Positions 9,229-17,046 of a stretch of 38,734 bases of DNA are shown here, in pieces. The stretch is from DATMXS01 sp050260275 (GTDB lineage Bacteria > Acidobacteriota > Terriglobia > Bryobacterales > Bryobacteraceae), in contig JBLNBX010000219.1 of NCBI GenBank assembly GCA_050260275.1, positions 1-38,734 on the forward strand. Direction: 5' to 3'. Numbering within the stretch: the first letter of the stretch is position 1; every line of letters begins with the position of its first letter. Under the pieces are notes generated by a model. The model was not told where the DNA came from, did no database searches, and saw only the letters and a program-made list of their open reading frames with translations. Position numbers and translations under genes: made by a program.

Positions 9229-9264
9229 CGGCCGGTAAGCAACGTATGCGTTTGCGCCCGGCCG
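9229..9264 (+). terminator. Hairpin downstream of fliS, possible terminator
   Basis: CGGCCGG at 9229-9235 pairs perfectly with CCGGCCG at 9258-9264. Inside, gcaa at 9239-9242 can pair with ttgc at 9252-9255. No T-run follows, so Rho-independent termination is uncertain; it could be an mRNA-end stabilising stem or one more of the intergenic palindromes. I found no match to a riboswitch consensus. Confidence 0.35.
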
Positions 9265-9367
9265 GAAAGCGGCCCACGGTGCGAGTATTCGGGAAAAGCC
9301 CCGGACGAGCGGAAGGCTTGGGCCCGCTGACCAACCTCGACAGTCACAATTTTCGCGGTATCTTGTG

Positions 9368-9418
9368 CCAAGCCGGACCAGGGGGTCCGCCGCGGGGCGA
9401 GGGCGCCCGCCCCACAGC
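9368..9418 (-). repeat. Double-hairpin intergenic repeat, copy 1
   Basis: Read on the minus strand it runs tgtggggcgggcgccctcgc then a short link and gcggaccccctggtccggct. It closely matches the plus-strand sequence at 22983-23030. The part GGACC-CCCT-GGTCC forms one of the two hairpins typical of the family described at 9541-9623. Confidence 0.7.
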
Positions 9419-9493
9419 TCTGCGCGCATGTTGGAAGTGATGCTTTGTGAGGCTGACTCAGTGGTCCGCGAGCACCATCGAAAATTATCGCGT

Positions 9494-9526
9494 TGTGAGG
9501 CGGCCCCTTGGCCCGCGGGCGCTCAT
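9494..9526 (+). repeat. Degenerate copy of the double-hairpin repeat
   Basis: The sequence tgtgaggcggccccttggcc followed by cgcgggcgctc has the same layout as tgtggggcggaccccctggt followed by ccgcgggcg at 9543-9571, with several substitutions that weaken the stem. It lies 47 bases upstream of the intact copy. Confidence 0.5.
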
Positions 9527-9540
9527 CTGGAGACCACTAC

Positions 9541-9623
9541 TTTGTGGGGCGGACCCCCTGGTCCGCGGGTGACCCCCTGGTCGCCCGTCGGGTGTTGGAC
9601 TGGATCAACTCCTCTTCAGTTGC
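9541..9623 (+). repeat. Double-hairpin intergenic repeat, copy 2 (long form)
   Basis: Core: tttgtggggcggaccccctg, then gtccgcgggtgaccccctgg, then tcgcccg. The first hairpin is GCGGACC-CCCT-GGTCCGC. The second is a GGGTGACC/GGTCGCCC stem with loop CCCT. A third possible stem is GTTG...CAAC, and the unit ends ttcagttgc. The 14836-14919 copy aligns over its whole length (83 versus 84 bases). Confidence 0.75.
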
Positions 9624-9700
9624 ATCGCGCGATTTTGCGCCTCTGCTAGAAGCTACCTGCATCGGGATCGCGAGTATTCGGGAGAGGCGCAAGCGTGCCG

Positions 9701-9718
9701 GCGCCCCGTTCGGGACGC
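9701..9718 (-). terminator. Hairpin after mqnC, weak terminator candidate
   Basis: Read on the minus strand, GCGTCCCG and CGGGGCGC flank AA just after the mqnC stop codon, giving a near-perfect GC-rich stem (one G-U pair). No T-run follows, so I rate it only as a possible 3' end of the mqnA-mqnC transcript. Confidence 0.3.
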
Positions 9719-9725
9719 GTGCAAG

Positions 9726-10751
9726 TCAGAACATTCTCTGGTAGAGCGTGTCGCGCTGTTTCGGGATGAAACCGGCTGCGCTTATCATGCGCCGCAGTTC
9801 CTCCGCTGACGCCGTGTGGTGCGTGCCGGCCGAAGCCACCACGTTCTCCTCGATCATCGTGCTGCCGACGTCGTTTGCCCCGAAGCGCAGCGCCACCTGA
9901 CAGGTCTTCAAACCCTGCGTCACCCAGGACGCCTGGACGTTGTGCACGTTCTCCAGATACAGCCGCGACACCGCCAGCATCTTGAGATACTCCACCGCGG
10001 TCGCCTCTTCCTTAACCGACCGCCCCAGCTCAGTGTTCTCGCGCTGGTACGTCCAGGGAATGAATGCCGTGAACCCGCCCGTCTCCTCCTGGATGCGCCT
10101 CACGACGTCGAGGTGGTTCAGCCTCGCCTCGAGCGTCTCCCCCGCCCCGAACATCATGGTTGCCGTGGTGCGCATTCCTAGCCGGTGCGCCTCCAGGTGA
10201 ACGAGAGCCCACTCTTCCGTCGTGCACTTGAGGCGGCTGATGCGCCCGCGAACGCCGTCGTCCAGTATCTCCGCGCCGCCGCCCGGGATCGAGTCCAGCC
10301 CGGCATCGCGCAGCCGCGCGATGGTGTCGCGCACTGTTAGCCCGCTCACCTTGGCGATGTTCAGGATCTCGGGAGATGAAAAGCAGTGCAGCCAGATATT
10401 GAACCGCTGCTTGATGGAGCGCAGCAGGTCCTCGTACCACTCGATGCCGAGGCCTGGATGCAGCCCGCCCTGCATGAGCACGCCGGTGCCGCCCAACTCG
10501 ATCGTCTCTGCGATCTTCTGGAAGATGACTTCCTTCGGCAAGACGTAGGCCTCGGGGTGCCCCTCGGGCCGGTAGAACGCGCAGAACCTGCAGTGCGCGG
10601 TGCAGACGTTCGTGTAGTTGATGTTGCGGTCGATGATGTAGGTGACTACGCCCTCGGGATGCAGACGGCGGCGCACGGCATCGGCCGCCATCCCCGTGCC
10701 CAGGAGGTCGGGATCGCGGAGGAGGTCGAGCGCCTCAGCCCGCGTCATCAT
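9726..10751 (-). CDS. mqnC: Cyclic dehypoxanthinyl futalosine synthase
   Basis: A 341-residue radical-SAM enzyme of the futalosine route to menaquinone; it cyclises dehypoxanthine futalosine. The cluster motif is C50-x3-C54-x2-C57 (NVCTAHCRFCAFYRP), the usual form in MqnC/MqnE. Further blocks are LMQGGLHPGLGIEWYEDLL, SIPGGGAEIL and TATMMFGAGET. Other radical-SAM families such as CofG/CofH and BioB are related, but the adjacent mqnA supports MqnC. The start is one of two tandem ATGs (10751 or 10748); the first overlaps the mqnA stop by four bases, suggesting coupled translation. mqnB and mqnD are not in the window. Confidence 0.93.
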   Translation of the reverse strand: MMTRAEALDLLRDPDLLGTGMAADAVRRRLHPEGVVTYIIDRNINYTNVCTAHCRFCAFYRPEGHPEAYVLPKEVIFQKIAETIELGGTGVLMQGGLHPGLGIEWYEDLLRSIKQRFNIWLHCFSSPEILNIAKVSGLTVRDTIARLRDAGLDSIPGGGAEILDDGVRGRISRLKCTTEEWALVHLEAHRLGMRTTATMMFGAGETLEARLNHLDVVRRIQEETGGFTAFIPWTYQRENTELGRSVKEEATAVEYLKMLAVSRLYLENVHNVQASWVTQGLKTCQVALRFGANDVGSTMIEENVVASAGTHHTASAEELRRMISAAGFIPKQRDTLYQRMF

Positions 10752-11527
10752 GCCCCCGCGCCAGCCTCCCGCGCGGCGCGCGCATACTCCACGAACAGCC
10801 GCATTCCGTCGCGCTCCCGCTCCTTGATCTCGAACACGACGTTCCGCTCCAGGTACTCGCGGGCGAGCTTCGCCGGAATGTTCCTCTTCGGGGCCTCGCG
10901 CCGGACAATCTCGTCAAGGTTCTGCATGCCGAGGCGCCACGATTCCAGGAACGCGGGCGCCAGCGCCGCGGCGTCCATCTCCGGCCGGCACGCCCAGACG
11001 GCGAAGACCATCGGAAGTCCGGTAAGCTCCTTCCACTCCGCGCCAAGGTCCAGGCAGGTGTAGGGCAGCGCTTCGGGTTCCGCTCGAAGCGCAGGATCGC
11101 CGATAATCACCGCGGCGTCGGCCGTTCTCAGCATAACCTCAACATCGGGCGCACACGGAATGAGCGCGGGAGAGGTGCCGTACCGTCGTTTGAGTATCAC
11201 CTGCGACAGCGCGACGGAACTCCGCGAACTGGTGTCGGCAGCGAGCGTGCGCACCTCGCCCAGCGGTTTTTTCGAAAACAGAAGGATGCTGCGGACGGCT
11301 CCCCGGCATGCTATTCCTACTCCCGGAATAACATTGAGCCCCAGGCGGTCCACCTCAATGGCGGGCACAATGCCAATGTCCGCTTCACCGCGTTCGAGGG
11401 CGTCGGCGCACCCGGAGGGCAGGCGAAATTTGATATTGAACAGTGTCCTTTGTGCGCCGTGCAGCATGCCCCACACCAGCGGCACGGTGTTTAGATAGCT
11501 CACGGCACAGACGCGTGGGTTTATCAA
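10748..11527 (-). CDS. mqnA: Chorismate dehydratase
   Basis: A 259-residue protein that removes water from chorismate to give 3-[(1-carboxyvinyl)oxy]benzoate, the first step of the futalosine pathway. It has a periplasmic-binding-protein-like fold. Family blocks are VCAVSYLNTVPLVWGM at the N-terminus, ALERGEADIGIVPAIE, ADTSSRSSVALSQVIL and GLPMVFAVWACRP. It is the first gene of a two-gene minus-strand operon with mqnC, joined by a four-base overlap. The NHL-repeat gene is divergent, 115 bases away. Respiration with menaquinone fits the presence of nuoB in this window. Confidence 0.93.
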   Translation of the reverse strand: MINPRVCAVSYLNTVPLVWGMLHGAQRTLFNIKFRLPSGCADALERGEADIGIVPAIEVDRLGLNVIPGVGIACRGAVRSILLFSKKPLGEVRTLAADTSSRSSVALSQVILKRRYGTSPALIPCAPDVEVMLRTADAAVIIGDPALRAEPEALPYTCLDLGAEWKELTGLPMVFAVWACRPEMDAAALAPAFLESWRLGMQNLDEIVRREAPKRNIPAKLAREYLERNVVFEIKERERDGMRLFVEYARAAREAGAGA

Positions 11528-11642
11528 GGCACAAGTCTAGCACGCACGCGCGCGTCCAGCCGAAATGTAAACTGTCTGGCGCCCAACAGAGGTGGTATCT
11601 ATACTGAGAGCGCCTACTCTGCCCCCAATTAAGCTAAAGCCC

Positions 11643-14600
11643 ATGACAAACACGCGCCTGATGATATGCGTGGCCCTTACGCTGGCGATTGTGCCGGCCG
11701 CGGCCCAGTTGAATAACTCTCCTATCTACGTCGTGCCTGTCCACGTCTTCGGCCAGATTCCGGACCCTGGCAACGCCAGCCTGTCCGTTTCCTACGCGCC
11801 GAATCTCGTCGAGGGCCGCGAGTTCTACGCGCCGCAGTCGGTTGCGCTGGACACCACCGCCAACCCGCCCATTCTGTACGTCGCCGATACCGCCAACAAC
11901 CGTGTTCTGGCATGGCGCGATGCGCTGGCTGCCGCGGGCGCGGCGCCGGCGGACCTCGTCATCGGGCAGCCGGATTTCGTCTCCACACGCGCGGACCATC
12001 CGACGCTTCGCACCGGGCTCGAGTCGCCCTCGGCGCTCGCCGTGGATGCGAACGGCAACCTCTACGTGCTGGATGCCGGCAACAACCGCATCCTGCGCTT
12101 CCCGCGGCCGTTTGAAGATGAGACGAACCCGAAGACTCCAGACGCCGTGATCGGCCAGCCGGATTTCAACTCGTCGGGTGTGAACCCCGGCGGCATCACC
12201 GCGAGCGGGCTGCGCATCCGGGACGCGGGTTCGACAGCGCGGCCTTGTGCGCTGCTGATGGACTCCACCGGAAACCTCTGGGTAACGGACACCGGCAACC
12301 ATCGCGTGCTGCGATACGACAGTTCCGCGCTGGCACAGGCTTCTTCCACCGCTGTGGCTGCATCCCTGGTGCTGGGGCAGGTAGACATGCTTCGCGGCAC
12401 CGCGGCGGCCAGATTCGACACCAACGACAAGTTCGCCTACCCCTGGGCGCTGGCGATGGATTCAGAGAATATCCTTTACGTCGCCGACAGCTTCAACCGC
12501 ATCCTGGCATTTAGGACTCCGTTCCAGGCGGCGGAGCGCATCATAGGCATAGGCACAACGAACAACGTTCCGCTGAGCCCGCCCACTGCGACCAGCTTCG
12601 CCCTTCCGCAGGGACTCGCAGCGTCGGGCGACAGCCTGCTGGTCGCGGACACGGGCAATAACCGCGTGCTGAGATACCCGCTGTTCGCCCAGTGGCCTTC
12701 CGGTACAACGCTGCCCGAGCCGACGGCGGTCATCGGCCAGCCCAACTTCACGCAAGGCAACGCCGGCACGAGTGCGACGGCCCTTGCCTCCCCCATGCAC
12801 ATATTCGCGACGCCCACGGATATCTACGTGGCGGACACATTGAACAACCGGATCGCGGTGTTCCCTGCCGGGGGCGCTGTGGCCTCGCGGGTGATCGGCC
12901 AGACCAGCCCCGACTACGGCGGCGTGAACCTTGCGGACGCGAATACAGTCTTCACTGCGGCGTTGGTCGCGAGAACCGCGGGCAATGCCATCATGGGCGG
13001 CGGCGTCACGTTTGATACGCGCTCCAGCCCGCCGCGAATGTACGTCGCCGACACGTTCAACAACCGCGTCCTGGGGTTCTGCGATGCGCGCCGCGCCGGC
13101 GAAGTCACGCTGATTCTCGGGCAGCCGAACGCCGGGCAGACGCGCGCCAACTACAACCCGGACGGCAGCACGGCGCGAAGCGACTCCAACCTCTACTGGC
13201 CCATGGGCGTCGCGGTCGACGCCTCCGGCAACCTGTTCGTCTCGGATTTCGGCAACAGCCGCGTGCTGCGCTTTCCTGATCCGTGCGCAGATCCCACGGC
13301 GGAGCATCACGCCGACCTCGTTCTGGGCCAGTCGAGTTTCACCACCCGCGAGACAACCGCCAGCGCGAGTCACATGAGCGGCCCCTACGGGCTCGCCTTC
13401 ATGCCCGAGGGCCATCTGCTTGTCAGCGACGCAAACCACAATCGCGTGCTGCTGTTCAGGAAGCCGGACGGCGGCGATTTCACCAGCGGTCAGGCAGCGT
13501 CCACCGTGTTCGGCCAGTTCGACTTCTCAACCGCAACAGCCGGCAACTCCGACTATCAGATGTCCGATCCCCGGTTCATAGCCACGGACTCCTCCGGACG
13601 CCTTTACGTCGCCGATTACGCGAACCGGCGCATCCTCGTGTTTACGGAGGTCGGCTCCAGCAACTCGGGAGCTACTCCTTCTCTCACGATCACGCAAGGC
13701 TGGACCACCGAGCGCATCTTGAACCCCCACGGCATCACCGTCGATCAGGCCACCGGGGACATTTGGGTAACGGTCCTGAACGACTCGCGAAGCCCGCTGT
13801 ACCGCTATCCCGACTACAGCGTCATGAACAACCCCCTGAACCCGAACCCGACAGCCAACCTGCGGCTGCCAATGGCCACTCCGGGATTGGGCGTGGCGCT
13901 AAACGGCGCGGGCAGCCTGGTAGTAGTCGAACAGGGCAACCGCATTTCGCGGTATGTCCCCCCGGTGGAGGTTACCGACAACGGGAACTACGTTGCATAC
14001 CGCCCCATAGCCCCCGGCATGATCGCGACCCTGTGGCCGGGCAGCCCGCCGGTTTACCAGGGCCGGCCGTTCGCCGGCGTCGAGACGGACGCCTACGACC
14101 GCCACGAGCCGCAGTTAGTGCCGCTGCCAATCGAAATGGCCGGCACGAAACTGCTCGTTGATGGCCGTCCCGCGCCGCTTTATTTCGTCAGCCCCACCCA
14201 GATCAACTTTTACGTGCCCAAAGACACGCGAACCAACGGCACGGCGGAATTGCGGCTGATCCGGACCGAAACCGGCGAGATTGTGGCGGCAGGCCGGGCG
14301 CAGATGGTTCACGCCCAGCCCGCCTTCCTCATGCACGGGGACCCGCCTTTCCAGCGCGGGCAGGTGGCGGCGCTCAGCGCCGGATTCCAGGGTTCCCAGC
14401 CCCCCGGCAAGTGCAACGGACCACAGCTCTCTGCCGCGCAGCAAGACGCGCTCAGGCCCTGGTGCCCCGGCGGAGTGGGCCCCGTGAGCCGCGGAGAGTA
14501 CATATCGCTCTTCCTGACGGGCTCAGTCGTCTATCCCAACATGCCTGACGATGGGGTGCCGGCTCCCGACTCCACACTCCTGCCGACGGAGCACACACCT

Positions 14601-14816
14601 TGCGTGGTGATCGCGCCTGCGGCGACTTGCGCCGAAATCAACTTCTCGGGCGCGGCCCCCGGGCTGATAGGCGTTTGGCAGATCAACGTCAGAGTGCCGA
14701 ATACCATCCAGAACGGAATGCACCGCATAGGAGTCGGCTTCCGCGACCGGACGGCCGCGCTGCCAGATCCCAACGACCCCGACTGGCCGCAGATTACGGT
14801 CGAAGGCGGCCTGTAA
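11643..14816 (+). CDS. Secreted NHL-repeat protein with C-terminal TIGR03437-like domain
   Basis: A 1057-residue protein. MTNTRLMICVALTLAIVPAA is a signal peptide; an in-frame ATG at 11592 would place 17 unrelated residues before it, so 11643 is preferred. About ten NHL-type repeats follow, each with a core such as YVADTANNRVLAW, YVLDAGNNRILRF or WVTDTGNHRVLRY, separated by VIGQPDF-type turns. This predicts one or two beta-propellers. From about residue 765 the sequence (IAPGMIATLWPG, PLYFVSPTQINFYVP, ISLFLTGSV) resembles TIGR03437, an immunoglobulin-like domain expanded in Solibacter-type acidobacteria. Probably exported to the surface or periplasm. Ligand and role are unknown. It is flanked by repeats and looks monocistronic. 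Confidence 0.88.
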   Translation: MTNTRLMICVALTLAIVPAAAQLNNSPIYVVPVHVFGQIPDPGNASLSVSYAPNLVEGREFYAPQSVALDTTANPPILYVADTANNRVLAWRDALAAAGAAPADLVIGQPDFVSTRADHPTLRTGLESPSALAVDANGNLYVLDAGNNRILRFPRPFEDETNPKTPDAVIGQPDFNSSGVNPGGITASGLRIRDAGSTARPCALLMDSTGNLWVTDTGNHRVLRYDSSALAQASSTAVAASLVLGQVDMLRGTAAARFDTNDKFAYPWALAMDSENILYVADSFNRILAFRTPFQAAERIIGIGTTNNVPLSPPTATSFALPQGLAASGDSLLVADTGNNRVLRYPLFAQWPSGTTLPEPTAVIGQPNFTQGNAGTSATALASPMHIFATPTDIYVADTLNNRIAVFPAGGAVASRVIGQTSPDYGGVNLADANTVFTAALVARTAGNAIMGGGVTFDTRSSPPRMYVADTFNNRVLGFCDARRAGEVTLILGQPNAGQTRANYNPDGSTARSDSNLYWPMGVAVDASGNLFVSDFGNSRVLRFPDPCADPTAEHHADLVLGQSSFTTRETTASASHMSGPYGLAFMPEGHLLVSDANHNRVLLFRKPDGGDFTSGQAASTVFGQFDFSTATAGNSDYQMSDPRFIATDSSGRLYVADYANRRILVFTEVGSSNSGATPSLTITQGWTTERILNPHGITVDQATGDIWVTVLNDSRSPLYRYPDYSVMNNPLNPNPTANLRLPMATPGLGVALNGAGSLVVVEQGNRISRYVPPVEVTDNGNYVAYRPIAPGMIATLWPGSPPVYQGRPFAGVETDAYDRHEPQLVPLPIEMAGTKLLVDGRPAPLYFVSPTQINFYVPKDTRTNGTAELRLIRTETGEIVAAGRAQMVHAQPAFLMHGDPPFQRGQVAALSAGFQGSQPPGKCNGPQLSAAQQDALRPWCPGGVGPVSRGEYISLFLTGSVVYPNMPDDGVPAPDSTLLPTEHTPCVVIAPAATCAEINFSGAAPGLIGVWQINVRVPNTIQNGMHRIGVGFRDRTAALPDPNDPDWPQITVEGGL

Positions 14817-14835
14817 GGCAGAGCGGGCATCGAGC

Positions 14836-14919
14836 TTTGTGGGGCGGACCCCCTGGTCCGCGGGCGCCCCCCCCGGTCGCCCGTCGGGCGGTGGACCGGG
14901 TCCACTCCCTTTCAGTTGC
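14836..14919 (+). repeat. Double-hairpin intergenic repeat, copy 3 (long form)
   Basis: Core: tttgtggggcggaccccctg, then gtccgcgggcgccccccccg, then gtcgcccgtcgggcg. It folds as GCGGACC-CCCT-GGTCCGC and a second GGGCG.../...CGCCC stem. A third stem GTGGACC/GGTCCAC lies where copy 2 has GTTG/CAAC, so base changes there keep pairing. It begins 20 bases after the stop of the NHL-repeat gene. Confidence 0.75.
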
Positions 14920-14980
14920 CCCGCGTGTTCTTCAGCCGTTTCAGGGCTGCCCCGAAAGCCCGTGCTCACCCTGCCGGGGG

Positions 14981-15071
14981 GCGGGCTTGAGCCCGCGCAG
15001 GGCTTCAGCCCTGCAGCAGAATGAGAGCCACCCTTTGCGGAGCTGAAGCTCCGCTGCGGACTAAAATCCGC
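14981..15071. repeat. Array of four short GC-rich palindromes
   Basis: Four near-perfect palindromes follow one another: GCGGGCTTGAGCCCGC (14981-14996), GCAGGGCTTCAGCCCTGC (14997-15014), GCGGAGCTGAAGCTCCGC (15037-15054) and GCGGACTAAAATCCGC (15056-15071). They share the frame G-C-x-G-x-CT-(TG/TC/GA)-AG-x-C-x-G-C. Similar gggctgaagccc elements recur at 15193-15204 and, as GGGCTGCAGCCC, at 17033-17044. They resemble REP-type elements. No protein-coding frame is supportable here. Confidence 0.7.
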
Positions 15072-15192
15072 CCCCCCCGGATGTGTTGCCTTTTTGATGT
15101 TTCACCGGGCCGTGGCTGGCGAGAGCCCGGCCCACACCCACTCGCTCAGGTTTCCCATCGCTTGCGCCGTGGCTACAGCTTTCGCCCTGCAT

Positions 15193-15246
15193 GGGCTGAA
15201 GCCCGCACTTCTTGGTGGCCCTGTTCGGCCCGACCAAAGTCGGGCC
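15193..15246. repeat. Further palindromes in the 14.8-15.3 kb gap
   Basis: gggctgaagccc at 15193-15204 repeats the core of the array just upstream, and GGCCCGAC-CAAA-GTCGGGCC at 15227-15246 is a perfect 8 bp stem with a four-base loop. The rest of 14920-15192 has no gene I can name. Confidence 0.55.
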
Positions 15247-15284
15247 CTGATACGAGACTCTAGTCCTGCCGGCTCGTATCAGGG
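15245..15284 (-). terminator. 12 bp perfect inverted repeat after the carboxylesterase
   Basis: CCCTGATACGAG at 15245-15256 pairs perfectly with CTCGTATCAGGG at 15273-15284 around a 16-base loop. It lies 27 bases beyond the minus-strand esterase stop. No T-run follows, so it may be a Rho-dependent end, an mRNA-stabilising stem, or part of the repeat array. Confidence 0.4.
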
Positions 15285-15310
15285 CACAGTTCTCTGTTCA
15301 CAGCAGACTG

Positions 15311-16885
15311 CTAGAACCGCCGCGGCGCTTTCTGGAGCACCTGCTCGATCAGCTTCAGCTTCTCAGGACTCGCCACGGGTCTCGGCCCGAACTGGCCGCC
15401 CAGTTCCATCGTTACCGGCTTTCCGGGTTCGAACGCCGGCCACTTTGCGAGCCCCCGTCCGTTCGGGTCGCCTTTGGCGATGAAGTTGGCCCAGTAGGAC
15501 GACATGATGCCGGCAAGCCGGCGGTCCTGATCCGTCCACGGGCGATTCGCCCGCTTCAGGCTGTTGAACATGTACGGCAGCTCGGAGGAATGGAACGCGC
15601 CGTACTGTTCCTTGTTGGGGCCGGGCTGAACGTGCGTCCAGTAGTACGTGTACACCTTCGTCTTCGACGTCTTGGCCCGCTCGGTCGCCCAGATGTACGT
15701 AGACACCAGACTCTGCTCGCGCGCGCTGGCTTTCTGCGATTCGGAGGCCTGCTCGTCAGTCGCCGCGGGGTACAGCTTGAGGTATTCTCCGGCAAGTTCG
15801 CCCATGGTGCGCTGTATCTGCGACTGGAACTCCTCGGCGTTCATCTTGCCGTAGTTGGGGTTAGAGCTGCCCTCGTCGGCGGTCCAGCCGGTCATGGTTG
15901 CCACGTCGTTCTGCTTGCCGGCGGCGAAAATGGCGCTGACATCGTCCGGCAGGAACCAGCCGTCCGCGATGGGCCCGATGCGGAACATCGCGCCCTGGAC
16001 GGCGGCGTGCACCTGCTCGGCGGGCATGGCGCGGAGCTCTCTTATGGACTTCGCGCCTTTGGCGGTCGCGAACTTCACGCCATCCTGCTCGGCGTCCGCG
16101 AGCTTGCGCGAGCGGTTGCCGGCCCTCGATCCGCTCTGCGCTATCGCCCTGATGAACAAGCCCTTCGCAAGCGGCGACGCCATGAGCATGTGGACCGCTG
16201 AAGCGCCCGCGGATTGCCCGCCAATGGTCACCCTATCCGGGTCGCCACCGAAAGCGGCTATATTCTTCCTGATCCACTGGAGCGCGGCCACCTGGTCCAG
16301 CATCCCGTAGTTGCCGGAAGACTTATTCTCCGACTCCGCCGTAAGCTCCGGATGCGCGAGAAAGCCCAGCACACCGACGCGGTAGTTGGTCGTCACCACC
16401 ACGATGCCCTTGCGCGCCAGTTCCTCTCCGTCGTAGACGGCGACTGCGGTGGAGCCGCCCGTAAACGCGCCTCCGTGGATCCAGAGGAAAACGGGCCGCT
16501 TTTCGCCCGCTGATTTCGCCCCCGTCCAGACGTTCAGATACAGGCAATCCTCGCTGTAGTCGCCCTGGTGCATGTACTCCTCGGTCCAGGGGCCCAGCGA
16601 GCGGGTGTGGTCCTGAATGCAGGCGGCGGAGAAGCGGTCAGCTTTCAGCACGCCCTGCCACGGGGCAGGCGGCTGCGGGGGACGCCAACGCAGGTCGCCG
16701 ACCGGCGGCGCCGCGAACGGGATGCCCTTGAAGACCGTTATAGAGGGATCGTCACCAGGCACGCCTTGCACCAGGCCCGTATCTATGCGCACGGGTTCGT
16801 TGATCGCCGCGGTTAGCGGCAGAGAGAGCACAGAGGCGGCCAGCAGGCCTGCCACGAGTCGCTGCGGAGTTTTGAGAGGGATCAT
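15311..16885 (-). CDS. Secreted type-B carboxylesterase
   Basis: A 524-residue alpha/beta hydrolase of the carboxylesterase/cholinesterase family. Residues 1-27 form a signal peptide (RLVAGLLAASVLSLPLTAA). Family signatures are FKGIPFAAPPVGDLRWRPPQ, EDCLYLNVW, GGAFTGGS (oxyanion hole) and GGQSAGASAVHMLM with the nucleophile serine near 224. The acid is probably the Glu in DEGSSNPNYG near 337 and the base the His in AFHSSELPYMF near 431. It hydrolyses carboxylic esters, substrate unknown. No strong ribosome binding site precedes the ATG. It is probably a single-gene unit ending near the inverted repeat at 15245-15284. Confidence 0.9.
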   Translation of the reverse strand: MIPLKTPQRLVAGLLAASVLSLPLTAAINEPVRIDTGLVQGVPGDDPSITVFKGIPFAAPPVGDLRWRPPQPPAPWQGVLKADRFSAACIQDHTRSLGPWTEEYMHQGDYSEDCLYLNVWTGAKSAGEKRPVFLWIHGGAFTGGSTAVAVYDGEELARKGIVVVTTNYRVGVLGFLAHPELTAESENKSSGNYGMLDQVAALQWIRKNIAAFGGDPDRVTIGGQSAGASAVHMLMASPLAKGLFIRAIAQSGSRAGNRSRKLADAEQDGVKFATAKGAKSIRELRAMPAEQVHAAVQGAMFRIGPIADGWFLPDDVSAIFAAGKQNDVATMTGWTADEGSSNPNYGKMNAEEFQSQIQRTMGELAGEYLKLYPAATDEQASESQKASAREQSLVSTYIWATERAKTSKTKVYTYYWTHVQPGPNKEQYGAFHSSELPYMFNSLKRANRPWTDQDRRLAGIMSSYWANFIAKGDPNGRGLAKWPAFEPGKPVTMELGGQFGPRPVASPEKLKLIEQVLQKAPRRF

Positions 16886-17032
16886 AGTCGTATACCGTTC
16901 AGGAAACCACGGGTTTCAGTTTAGACCTGCGTGACACGGCGCGGCAATCGACGTCCAGCCACCTCTCGCCCGCGCCAGCGAGCTTTGGACACGAAGCCGC
17001 GTGCCCTGAACAAGAAGACACCTGAAGTCTCT

Positions 17033-17044
17033 GGGCTGCAGCCC
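17033..17044. repeat. Palindrome GGGCTGCAGCCC
   Basis: A perfect 12 bp palindrome three bases beyond the stop codon of the minus-strand AI-2E-family gene. It resembles the gggctgaagccc elements near 15 kb. The rest of 16886-17046 shows nothing else. Confidence 0.5.
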
Positions 17045-17046
17045 GG

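Larger units (their letters stand above)
9281..9683. repeat. 14 bp direct repeat pair bracketing a repeat cluster
   Basis: The 14-mer gcgagtattcggga occurs exactly at 9281-9294 and again at 9670-9683, in the same orientation and 389 bases apart. All three local copies of the double-hairpin element lie between them. The pair could be the ends of a duplicated or inserted block, or two small members of another repeat. The segment between contains no coding frame I can support. Confidence 0.5.

Noticed and set aside
9209..9290. FliA (sigma-28) promoter or c-di-GMP riboswitch downstream of fliS
   Set aside because: A GCCGATAT-like box occurs only on the minus strand with a poor -35 and wrong spacing, and the hairpin does not match the riboswitch consensus.
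14981..15071. CRISPR array
   Set aside because: The palindromes differ in sequence and spacing, have no uniform spacers, and no cas genes are present.
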